Source: Mageeibacillus sp. UBA3781
Lineage (GTDB): Bacteria; Bacillota; Clostridia; Saccharofermentanales; Saccharofermentanaceae
DNA length: 22,174 nucleotides
Assembly (NCBI GenBank): GCA_002368805.1
Contig: DFFH01000068.1
Location: forward strand, 1-22,174
Reading direction: 5' to 3'
Made by a program: the position numbers and the translations under genes. This document shows positions 15,959 through 22,174 of this stretch, one piece after another. Under the pieces are notes generated by a model. It saw only the letters and a program-made list of their open reading frames with translations, ran no database searches and had not been told where the DNA came from. The number at the start of each line of letters is the position of its first letter. Within the stretch, counting starts at the first letter, position 1.

Positions 15959-15990
15959 TATTTTGCTTTCGGCGCAAAATAAAGTATACT
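15959..15990 (+). promoter_or_regulatory. Promoter with overlapping inverted repeat for the TerD/xylanase operon
   Basis: TTGCTT (15963-15968), a 16-base gap and TATACT (15985-15990). A perfect inverted repeat, TATTTTGC (15959-15966) with GCAAAATA (15974-15981), 7 bases apart, covers the -35 and part of the spacer. It is a candidate operator. Confidence 0.5.
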
Positions 15991-15996
15991 GGATAT

Positions 15997-16064
15997 GGCC
16001 GATAGCTAGTCGGGTTTACTTCATTTGGTCAGTCCAATCCGGCAATATCATCGGCTTTTTCTTT
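15997..16064 (+). ncRNA. Structured leader: possible attenuator or small RNA
   Basis: Beginning about where transcription from 15985-15990 should start, GCCGAT (15998-16003) pairs with ATCGGC (16050-16055). Inside it GTCGGGTT (16009-16016) pairs with AATCCGGC (16036-16043) in eight pairs with two wobbles, and the apical loop is 19 bases. TTTTTCTTT follows directly. The RNA could end here, as a small RNA of about 65 bases or an attenuated leader, or read through to the ATG at 16119. It does not fit any riboswitch consensus I know, including the cyclic di-GMP classes. Confidence 0.45.
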
Positions 16065-16118
16065 ACCCTGTTTTAGTTAAAGCGGGGAGTAATCTTTCAG
16101 AAAAGGAGCAGCGGAAAA

Positions 16119-18293
16119 ATGGCACCTGTTCGGGCTGAATACAGAGATCTTCTATTCCGGAAAAACATACTTATCTGTGACTCGCATGAATCTGAAAAAA
16201 CCTTAAAGATCGGCCTCGGGGACTCGGAGCTTCCGCGGGATCTGGCCGAGTCGGAAGACTATGCGGGTCAGACGCTTCTTTCCCTGTCCAAGCTCCTGAA
16301 TATCCGGATCACTTCGGGAGCAGACCTCGCCCGCCCGTTTATGGTCGAATATGCATCTTACATGATGGGATCGAAGGTCCCGACCGCTTTTTACAGGGGC
16401 TTCCCGAAGAGCGTCCGGAAGCTCCCGATCGAAAAGCTCCTTATCGATCAGCTCATCAGTTACTTTGTCACCTACGGGATGAATGATTTCTCCACGGCCC
16501 GCCACTCGATCTTCGAGACCGCTGAGGATATGGAGCGCACGGTGTTCAGAGAACCGGGCACTGTCAAAAACTTCACGATCATCACGCAGGAAGAAGCGGA
16601 AAGAAAGATCATCTCCCTGGTGAAGGATATGTTTTCTTCCACACGTCCGCTAAACGAGGAAGCGGTCAAGGTGATCGCGCTGGCGGTATCGGATTTCGGC
16701 ATCGTTCCGGAAAGGATCGCATCGAAAAACACCGCTGTCCGTCTGTATCTTGCGACAGGGGATATCTCATTTACGAAAGATCTGTATCTGTCGGATACGA
16801 TCAAACTCGTGGAACAAGTGCATTTCGAGCAGAATAAAAATTCCCGGCCGACCGCACTTAGGTTTCACACCAATCAGCTGAACCTGAAAAACCGCGACAG
16901 AAAACTCATCAGAAAGCTGATCGATCAGTGTTTCGAGACCGGGCGGACCGACACGAAAAACTGCTATGAAAAAAAGAAAACGTGGGCAGGACTTCTGCAC
17001 CACATCCACTATAAGGCGCGATGCGATGCGGCGGTGGAATTTCTCTCCGCGATGCGGGGGAAGGAGAATCTGTCTTCTTATTCGAGATTTGAAGAAACTT
17101 TAAGTGAGGCCGGTGTCCTTCCGGCGGCGGATGTTCTGCTTCTGGAAAAAGGACCGGGTGCGCTTCTTCGGAATCTGAATTATCTGGCCAGCAGATGCAG
17201 ATCCGAACAGGAGCTGGACCTTCTGATCGGGAAGGCTTTCGGCACAGAAAAGACCAATCCCGTCATCCTTCTTCAGATGCTCTGCATGTATTGCGCAAAA
17301 GAGCGGACCGGATATCTCGGAAGAACTTTCCAGTTTACGAAGGGCGATCTTCTGCGGGTCCATCACGAGACGGAGGAGGAAAAGAAGAGATCCCGCTCCG
17401 AGCTCGCATCCTGGCAGAGTGAAAAGATCCTCTGTTCGATCAGGAAACGCCTCTCGGAAGCGCTGTCCGGACGGCTCGGAAAGGTCTATATCCACCCGGA
17501 TATGGAGAGGTTCGGTGTGCCTCTTAAAGAGAGTGCATCACAGGGAGGACCGGGTGTCCTTCCTTCCGGATCGCGCGTCCCGATCGGGGCGAAGCGGAAG
17601 ATCCGCGGCTTTACCTACTGGGAGAAGGTCGATGATATCGATCTTTCCGTCATCGGGCTGAATGAGAAGGGAGAACAGATCGAGTTTTCCTGGCGGACGA
17701 TGTCCGAGAACCAGAGTGAAGCGATCACGTATTCGGGGGATGAGACCAGCGGATACGACGGCGGCGCCGAGTATTACGATATCGTGGTCCCGGAATTCCG
17801 GAAACTCTATCCCGACACGCGGTATGTCGTATTCTGCGATAATGTCTTCTCGGATCTGACCTTCGACAAATGCGTGTGCCGCGCAGGTTTCATGGTTCGC
17901 GATCAGGAGGACTCCGGCGAGATCTTCGAGCCGAAAACGGTACAGTCTTCTTTTACCATAAATGCCCCGGGAAGATTCTGCTATCTTTTCGGGATCGACC
18001 TTCAGACGGATGAACTGGTATGGATGAATCTGGCGCGGGATGCGGACTGCTCTGTCGCCGGGACGACATCCATGGGATTCCTGATCGAGAAGTTCCACAT
18101 CACCGAGTACATGAATCTGAAAATACTCTTTACCCTGCTGGCGGAAGAAGTGGTCAGTGACCCCGGTCAAGCAGATGTCCTTCTGGTACCGTCCTCCTTC
18201 GAAGTGAAAGATCAGGAAGACGGAACACCGAAAGAGATCATCCGGGAATATGATTTCGAGCGCATACTGGCGCTCCTGGAAGTGGAGGAATAA
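16119..18293 (+). CDS. Large TerD-domain protein (tellurite/stress-response family)
   Basis: The product has 724 residues, predicted cytoplasmic. Residues about 500-700 are a TerD-like domain: YWEKVDDIDLSVIGLNEKGE, an acidic glycine-rich loop SGDETSGYDGGAEYYDI at about 540-556 that matches the calcium-binding region of TerD, then YDIVVPEF and FSDLTFDKCVCRAGFMVRD. Residues 1-480 are mainly helical and basic, with AFYRGFPKSVRKLPIEKL near residue 90. They recall the N-terminal part of the long TerD-associated proteins named MXAN_6230/SCO0854, but without a RING domain; that match is from memory. TerD proteins bind calcium and are linked to tellurite, phage and chemical stress, with mechanism unclear. 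The gene has AAGGAG before its start, a structured leader upstream, and contains the ribosome binding site of the xylanase gene in its last codons. No other ter gene is near. Confidence 0.75.
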   Translation: MAPVRAEYRDLLFRKNILICDSHESEKTLKIGLGDSELPRDLAESEDYAGQTLLSLSKLLNIRITSGADLARPFMVEYASYMMGSKVPTAFYRGFPKSVRKLPIEKLLIDQLISYFVTYGMNDFSTARHSIFETAEDMERTVFREPGTVKNFTIITQEEAERKIISLVKDMFSSTRPLNEEAVKVIALAVSDFGIVPERIASKNTAVRLYLATGDISFTKDLYLSDTIKLVEQVHFEQNKNSRPTALRFHTNQLNLKNRDRKLIRKLIDQCFETGRTDTKNCYEKKKTWAGLLHHIHYKARCDAAVEFLSAMRGKENLSSYSRFEETLSEAGVLPAADVLLLEKGPGALLRNLNYLASRCRSEQELDLLIGKAFGTEKTNPVILLQMLCMYCAKERTGYLGRTFQFTKGDLLRVHHETEEEKKRSRSELASWQSEKILCSIRKRLSEALSGRLGKVYIHPDMERFGVPLKESASQGGPGVLPSGSRVPIGAKRKIRGFTYWEKVDDIDLSVIGLNEKGEQIEFSWRTMSENQSEAITYSGDETSGYDGGAEYYDIVVPEFRKLYPDTRYVVFCDNVFSDLTFDKCVCRAGFMVRDQEDSGEIFEPKTVQSSFTINAPGRFCYLFGIDLQTDELVWMNLARDADCSVAGTTSMGFLIEKFHITEYMNLKILFTLLAEEVVSDPGQADVLLVPSSFEVKDQEDGTPKEIIREYDFERILALLEVEE
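18284..18288 (+). promoter_or_regulatory. Ribosome binding site inside the TerD gene, for the xylanase fusion
   Basis: GGAGG is 8 bases before the ATG at 18297, and the upstream stop codon (18291-18293) lies between them. This is a layout for translational coupling. Confidence 0.7.
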
Positions 18294-18296
18294 TCT

Positions 18297-20240
18297 ATGG
18301 ATCTGAAAACCGCATTTGCCGGCAGGTTTAAGGTGGGCGCCGCGATCTCGCGCATGAACTTATCCACCCCTGCCAACATGAAATTTCTTATGGATCAGTT
18401 CAATAGTTTCACGGTCGAAAACGATATGAAGCCGATGTTCTTTCTGGACAGTGAAGCGAATTTCAAGGAGCCGGAAAAGTATAATCTGGCGCCGAAGCTC
18501 CGCTTTGATTTCGCATCCCCGTATCTGGATTTTGCCAAAGAACATCACATCCCGATGCGCGGACACACACTGGTCTGGCACAATCAGACACCGAAGTGGT
18601 TCTTCTGCAGGAACTACGATGAAGGCGAAGGCCTCGCGGACAGAGATACCATGCTGAAAAGACTGGAGAACTACATCCGCGGCGTACTCACCTTTGTCCA
18701 GGAGAACTACCCGGGCCTGATCTATGCCTGGGACGTCGTCAACGAAGTCATCGATGAAGGTGATTTTCGAAAATCACTATGGACAGAGACCGTCGGGACA
18801 GACTTCGTGATAAAGGCTTTCGAGTTCGCAAAGAAGTACAAAGCTCCGGAAGTGAAACTTTTCTATAACGACTACGATACTTTCGAGCCCTGGAAAAGAG
18901 ACCTCATTATCGAAAAGGTCCTAAAGCCGCTCCTTGCGGAGGGACTTGTGGATGGCGTGGGCATGCAGACCCATCTTCTGATGGATAATCCGGATCTTTC
19001 CGAATATGAGATCTCGCTTCGAAGCTTCGGCGCGCTCGTCTCTGAGGTCCAGATCACCGAGCTCGACATCCATAACGCGGATGCATCCGAGGAGTCCATG
19101 GAAAGACTCGCTGATAGATATAAGGAGCTTTTCACGATCATCTTAAAGGCGAAAGACGAAGGAAAAGCCAATGTCACGGCAGTTACTTTCTGGAATCTTC
19201 TGGATGAGAATTCCTGGCTGACGAATTTCAGAAAAGAAAAAAGCCACCCGCTGCTTTTCGAGGGAAAGTGCTGCGCGAAAAAAGCCTATTACAGTGTGCT
19301 TGAGACAGTCGTTCCCAAGGATCAGATCGAGAAGTGGAAGCCGGAGTACCCGGATCAGGACTATCAGAGTCCGCCGCCATTTGAGTATTTCAAGACCATG
19401 CGCAGCTTGATGTATCACCGCATCCATATCGAGCCTCATATCGATCTGTGCTTCGAAGAGTACGGCAGCGGGGACAATTACATCCTCTCGGCGCAGGTCG
19501 GCTTCTATCCCTTTGGCATGCAGCAGAAACTGGCATCGATGGGATATCACGTCATCTGCATCACGCTGCGCGGTTTCTATCCGTCTTCGTATGTGGAGGA
19601 GGACTATGGTGACCGCTGGTACGATGTATTCGCAGAAGATGTGGTCAAAGTGGCCGATAAACTTCACATCGGCAAGTTCTTTTACATGGGTGCCTCGCAC
19701 GGCGCCGGAGTCGGCTGGCATCTGATGCTTCTGGCCCCGTCACGAGTCAAGGGCTTTGTCGCTTGTGTTCCGGGCCCGCACAGCCTGGCAGAAGGCTCCA
19801 TGTCGATGCGGCAGATGGTGCTGTCAGGCATCATCAAGGAACCGCCGCCGATGGATCCGCCGATCGATAATGATCCCCGCCGTGAAAAGAGAAGAAATTT
19901 CCGCTCTGCCCATATCGCGATGAATCCGGAGCCGGATCCGAGGGAGAAAGCGATCAATTACGGAAGACCGCTTCTTAAGTTTAAGACGGAAGAGAAGCTC
20001 TGTGAGGCGCTAAGAACGATCGAAGTCCCCACCCTGATACTGGGTGCCATTGACGATCCGATCAGCACTCCCGAGCTTATGATCCGTTCGGCAAAAGCAC
20101 TTCCCCACTGCAAGATGATCCTGTATTCAAACTGCGGCCACAACATCGATACCGATCTTGTGGAGGAGCTCTCCGGCGAAGCCGACAGGTTCATGAAGCA
20201 GGTGGATCACGACGGGCGTGTCTATGCATGGGATATATGA
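18297..20240 (+). CDS. Cytoplasmic GH10 xylanase fused to an alpha/beta hydrolase
   Basis: The product has 647 residues. Residues 1-345 are a GH10 endo-1,4-beta-xylanase domain: FNSFTVENDMKP, GHTLVWHNQTPKWF, the acid/base E150 in WDVVNEVID, FYNDYDTF, VDGVGMQTHL, the nucleophile E255 in ITELDIH and TFWNLLDENSWL. All key residues are kept. Residues about 375-640 are an alpha/beta hydrolase domain with S467 in GASHGAG, a candidate acid D586 or D587 in GAIDDPIS and H615 in NCGHNID, a full triad. It could remove acetyl or feruloyl groups from xylan fragments, but substrate is inference. There is no signal peptide (MDLKTAFAGRFKVGAAIS), so it should act inside the cell on imported xylo-oligosaccharides, unlike most GH10 enzymes. 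It lies 3 bases after the TerD-family gene, with no sugar transporter or xylosidase near. The stop codon forms part of the next promoter. Confidence 0.9.
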   Translation: MDLKTAFAGRFKVGAAISRMNLSTPANMKFLMDQFNSFTVENDMKPMFFLDSEANFKEPEKYNLAPKLRFDFASPYLDFAKEHHIPMRGHTLVWHNQTPKWFFCRNYDEGEGLADRDTMLKRLENYIRGVLTFVQENYPGLIYAWDVVNEVIDEGDFRKSLWTETVGTDFVIKAFEFAKKYKAPEVKLFYNDYDTFEPWKRDLIIEKVLKPLLAEGLVDGVGMQTHLLMDNPDLSEYEISLRSFGALVSEVQITELDIHNADASEESMERLADRYKELFTIILKAKDEGKANVTAVTFWNLLDENSWLTNFRKEKSHPLLFEGKCCAKKAYYSVLETVVPKDQIEKWKPEYPDQDYQSPPPFEYFKTMRSLMYHRIHIEPHIDLCFEEYGSGDNYILSAQVGFYPFGMQQKLASMGYHVICITLRGFYPSSYVEEDYGDRWYDVFAEDVVKVADKLHIGKFFYMGASHGAGVGWHLMLLAPSRVKGFVACVPGPHSLAEGSMSMRQMVLSGIIKEPPPMDPPIDNDPRREKRRNFRSAHIAMNPEPDPREKAINYGRPLLKFKTEEKLCEALRTIEVPTLILGAIDDPISTPELMIRSAKALPHCKMILYSNCGHNIDTDLVEELSGEADRFMKQVDHDGRVYAWDI

Positions 20241-20246
20241 TATAAT
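20238..20246 (+). promoter_or_regulatory. Extended -10 promoter overlapping the xylanase stop codon
   Basis: TGATATAAT: the TGA stop codon of the xylanase gene provides the TGn of an extended -10, directly followed by a perfect TATAAT. No good -35 is present. It would drive the DUF1622 gene with a leader of about 30 bases. Confidence 0.6.
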
Positions 20247-20283
20247 TGGAAAGACTTTAGTTTAAACAAAGGTAGCGCACTAT

Positions 20284-20688
20284 ATGGAAGAAATTTATCA
20301 AAGTTCTGAAGTAGTACTCCGTTATATCGTTGAGTTCTCTACTTTGCTTTTGGAATTATTCGGCATATGCATCCTTGTGTTCTCGGCGATCAAGTCCTTT
20401 GTCTTCTGGATACGAAGAGACGACTCCATCCGCCTTCAGCTCGCGCAGGGAATCGCACTTGCGCTCGAGTTTAAACTGGGCGGTGAGGTCTTAAGGACCG
20501 TTGTTGTCCGTGAGTGGGCAGAGCTCGGTATCCTCGGCGCCATCATCCTCCTGCGTGCGACCCTGACCTTCCTCATCCACTGGGAGATCAAGAACGAGAA
20601 AAAAGCACTTGCTCCGAAACTCGCCAAGAAAGCGGAAGCGGAGAAAGCGGAGAAAAAAGAACCTGATAAAGAACCTGTTAACGAATGA
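20284..20688 (+). CDS. DUF1622 family small membrane protein
   Basis: The product has 134 residues. It has a first hydrophobic segment at about 15-42 (LLLELFGICILVFSAIKSFVFW), the conserved block RLQLAQGIALALEFKLGGEVLRTVV, and a further segment at about 80-98 (LGILGAIILLRATLTFLIHW). This matches the DUF1622 family, found in many bacteria, with unknown function. After the last helix comes a Lys/Glu/Ala-rich cytoplasmic tail of about 30 residues. It has its own promoter and a shared terminator, so it is probably a single-gene unit. The ribosome binding site (AAAGG) is weak and about 11 bases from the ATG. Confidence 0.85.
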   Translation: MEEIYQSSEVVLRYIVEFSTLLLELFGICILVFSAIKSFVFWIRRDDSIRLQLAQGIALALEFKLGGEVLRTVVVREWAELGILGAIILLRATLTFLIHWEIKNEKKALAPKLAKKAEAEKAEKKEPDKEPVNE

Positions 20689-20690
20689 TC

Positions 20691-20720
20691 AAAAAAGCAT
20701 CTCAAAAGAGATGTTTTTTT
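20691..20720. terminator. Bidirectional intrinsic terminator
   Basis: AAAAAAGCATCTC (20691-20703) pairs with GAGATGTTTTTTT (20708-20720), loop AAAA, between convergent genes. It provides a T run on both strands. Confidence 0.88.
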
Positions 20721-20723
20721 AAA

Positions 20724-21194
20724 TCAAGGGTTTTCCCGGGTCTTCCTCATAACGTCATAGCACAGGTGATCGCCACCATCCGCCTCGATGATGTGATACT
20801 CTTCATCGACATAACCGCGCTTGAGATAGATCTTCTTCGCGGGGAGTGAAGCATCCAGTTCGATGGCATCACAGTTTTCGAAGATCTTCTCTTCAGCAAA
20901 GTCCATCAGTGCTTTTCCCAGACCCTGACGCTGATGATCGGGAAGCACGAAGAGACGGTTGATGTGGTTTTCGGAGATGGTGACGGTTCCGACGGGGGAG
21001 CCATCGACGAAAAGGAGATAGACGAAGCCGTTTTCTATATCTGAGATGATCCTGTCCATGGAGTGGTGGGCGCTGAAGAATTCGACCGCGCCGGCAGGGT
21101 AGTATCTGGGATATACCGTACGGATGGTGGTCTGGGTGATCTCTGAAACGATGTCTGCATCTTTAGGCTGAGCAATGGTGATCGTTCTGTCCAT
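20724..21194 (-). CDS. GNAT family N-acetyltransferase
   Basis: The product has 156 residues, the usual size for a single GNAT domain. The acetyl-CoA binding motif is INRLFVLPDHQRQGLGKALM (QxxGxG with surrounding hydrophobics), followed by AIELDASLPAKKIYLKRGY, the normal C-terminal strand and helix. It transfers an acetyl group from acetyl-CoA to an amine; the acceptor is not identifiable. The start has GGAGAA on the minus strand. Upstream is an extended -10, TGATACAAT, on the minus strand at 21228-21236. The gene faces the DUF1622 gene and is divergent from the flavin-reductase-like gene. Confidence 0.92.
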   Translation of the reverse strand: MDRTITIAQPKDADIVSEITQTTIRTVYPRYYPAGAVEFFSAHHSMDRIISDIENGFVYLLFVDGSPVGTVTISENHINRLFVLPDHQRQGLGKALMDFAEEKIFENCDAIELDASLPAKKIYLKRGYVDEEYHIIEADGGDHLCYDVMRKTRENP

Positions 21195-21227
21195 GATTCT
21201 TCTCCGTTGTCTTCTAGATTGATTCAG

Positions 21228-21236
21228 ATTGTATCA
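21228..21236 (-). promoter_or_regulatory. Extended -10 promoter for the GNAT gene
   Basis: TGATACAAT on the minus strand, with no clear -35. The 10-mer TACAATCTGA starting at this -10 is also present at the lipoprotein promoter (15880-15889). Confidence 0.45.
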
Positions 21237-21258
21237 CGGAACATGCTGAAAGAGGCTA

Positions 21259-21267
21259 TGCTATACT
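21259..21267 (+). promoter_or_regulatory. Extended -10 promoter for the flavin-reductase-like gene
   Basis: TGCTATACT on the plus strand, with no clear -35, about 60 bases before the ATG at 21331. Confidence 0.5.
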
Positions 21268-21330
21268 GAACGAAAACAGACTTTTTTCAGGCATTGCGCT
21301 CTTAACGCTTTAAAGAAAATGGAGTAAAAA

Positions 21331-21990
21331 ATGAAACAGCACTATAAAGAAATGCCATCTTCCCTTCAGGGAACATATGCTGAGTTTTCCAGAAATTTCG
21401 GGTTCGACTGGAAAGAATTCATTATGGGGATCCCGACACCGATGTTTCTCGTAACGACCTACAAATCCAACGGTCAACCGAACGCGACGATGCAGTCGTG
21501 GGCGACGTTTACCAGCGCGGATCACGGTAACGGATATTTCGCTGTTCTTGCCAGTGTTACAAAAGGCGGACACCTTCATCAGACGCTGAACGAGAAGAAA
21601 GAAACGGTCATCAATTTCATGTCTTCGGACAAGTACGAAGACTGCATGAAAACGATCCAGAATAATCAGTTTGAAGCGGATGAGATCTCCGCATCCGGAC
21701 TTACCGTGGCGAAGGCTTCCTGGGTAGATGCGCCGATGGTAGAAGAATGCTTTATGAATCTTGAATGTAAGTATCTCTGGGAGAAGGAGATCGTTCCCGG
21801 AGATGATCACGTAATAGTGTGTCTCGAAATCGTTGGAGGACATGTTGACGAAGAATTCCTTGCGGACCGTTTTGGAGAAAAGAGTGTTTCGTATAACATC
21901 CACTACCCGATGGATCCGAATAACGTGAAAGAAAAAGGATGCGACTATGTTGCAGGTCTGAAGGTTACAAACCGATCTTACGAATATTGA
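21331..21990 (+). CDS. Flavin reductase-like / flavoredoxin family protein
   Basis: The product has 219 residues, cytoplasmic. The first half matches the FMN-binding split-barrel of flavin reductase-like proteins: FIMGIPTPMFLVTTYKSNGQ, then NATMQSWATFTS, FAVLASVTKGGHLHQTLNEK and VINFMSSDK. These are the strands and loops that hold FMN in flavoredoxins. The second half (AKASWVDAPMVEECFMNLEC and VIVCLEIVGGHVDEEFL) is the usual C-terminal strand region. It likely binds FMN and moves electrons, or reduces flavin for a partner enzyme; no partner is encoded nearby. The start has GGAG 7 bases upstream. The following GNAT gene begins 17 bases after the stop, suggesting co-transcription. Confidence 0.85.
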   Translation: MKQHYKEMPSSLQGTYAEFSRNFGFDWKEFIMGIPTPMFLVTTYKSNGQPNATMQSWATFTSADHGNGYFAVLASVTKGGHLHQTLNEKKETVINFMSSDKYEDCMKTIQNNQFEADEISASGLTVAKASWVDAPMVEECFMNLECKYLWEKEIVPGDDHVIVCLEIVGGHVDEEFLADRFGEKSVSYNIHYPMDPNNVKEKGCDYVAGLKVTNRSYEY

Positions 21991-22007
21991 TTTAGGAGAA
22001 AAATGTA

Positions 22008-22174
22008 ATGAGCAATATATTCGAACAGTGTCCTGTACTTGAAAATGAAAGATGGCTGATGCGCTTCGTGAAGGAGGAAGATGCGGACGATCTTCTACTG
22101 GTCTATGGGGACAAGCAGGCGCTGCCTTTTTTTACAGCGATAACTGTCATGGCTTATTTCAGTTTGACAGTTGA
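22008..22174 (+). pseudogene. GNAT (RimJ/RimL-like) acetyltransferase start, apparently frameshifted, cut by window edge
   Basis: The ATG at 22008 has AGGAGA (21994-21999) upstream. The first 43 residues, MSNIFEQCPVLENERWLMRF and on to DKQALPFF, look like the start of a RimJ/RimL-type GNAT protein. After a run of seven T (22127-22133) the frame yields TAITVMAYFSL, unlike the family. One extra base at that run would give FYSDNCHG, close to the SDNCHG of relatives, but that frame then meets TGA at the very end of the window. The gene may be a pseudogene, may switch at the T run, or may reflect sequence error near a contig end. Other than that, only the N-terminus is visible. Confidence 0.55.

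Larger units (their letters stand above)
15831..16118. other. 288-bp divergent regulatory region
   Basis: It is A/T-rich and holds, in order, the lipoprotein ribosome binding site, its promoter with palindrome, the plus-strand promoter with inverted repeat, the structured leader, and AAGGAG (16103-16108) for the TerD-family gene. No further open reading frame looks real. Confidence 0.6.

Noticed and set aside
15997..16064. Cyclic di-GMP riboswitch in the leader
   Set aside because: The conserved internal sequences of both known classes are absent; only the generic hairpin and T run are seen.
1..22174. tRNA, rRNA or CRISPR array
   Set aside because: No cloverleaf-like sequences with a T-loop, no rRNA segments and no regularly spaced direct repeats were found by eye; a covariance search would be needed to exclude degenerate cases.

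Overview
The window looks like chromosomal DNA of an anaerobic, low-to-mid GC Firmicute of the Clostridia (Lachnospiraceae or a rumen/gut Saccharofermentans-like lineage). The reasons are a butyrate kinase, strong Shine-Dalgarno sequences throughout, sigma-A type promoters, FIST/EAL signalling proteins, a GH10 xylanase and lipoproteins of Gram-positive type. This placement is inference. There are 16 protein-coding genes, two of them cut by the window edges. I see no rRNA, tRNA, CRISPR array or intact mobile element. One short IS3-like remnant is likely.

Region by region: (a) 1-134 is the start of butyrate kinase, on the minus strand, with its own promoter. (b) 594-2445 is a secreted beta-helix protein followed by a well-translated 36-residue peptide gene and a terminator. 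(c) 2674-7075 is a two-gene signalling operon: a FIST / degenerate GGDEF / EAL protein predicted to degrade cyclic di-GMP, then a LacI-type sugar-sensor domain that has lost its DNA-binding domain and carries a GAF-like tail. (d) 7205-8524 is an AI-2E-family membrane transporter. It ends at a hairpin that appears to be the end of a decayed IS3-family element. (e) 8607-11411, minus strand, is a fusion of a YidC/Oxa1 insertase domain with a polytopic linker and a sulfatase/lipoteichoic-acid-synthase-like catalytic domain. (f) 11628-14778 is a MacB-type ABC ATPase plus FtsX-type permease. (g) 14871-15830, minus strand, is an LppM-like lipoprotein. (h) 16119-20240 is a TerD-domain protein translationally coupled to a cytoplasmic GH10 xylanase / alpha-beta hydrolase fusion. 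(i) 20284-20688 is a DUF1622 membrane protein. (j) 20724-21194, minus strand, is a GNAT acetyltransferase. (k) 21331-22174 is a flavin-reductase-like protein and the start of a second GNAT protein that appears frameshifted at a run of seven T.

The strongest candidates for unusual biology are four. First, the YidC-sulfatase fusion has an Asn where the groove Arg of the insertase belongs, but keeps the catalytic residues of the sulfatase domain. Second, the intracellular xylanase-esterase-like fusion is coupled to a TerD-family stress protein, behind a structured leader that looks like an attenuator or small RNA. Third, a small acidic peptide gene sits directly behind a secreted beta-helix protein. 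Fourth, the 9-mer AGTGCTTTT / AAAAGCACT occurs at least ten times in 22 kb, including four times in intergenic DNA.
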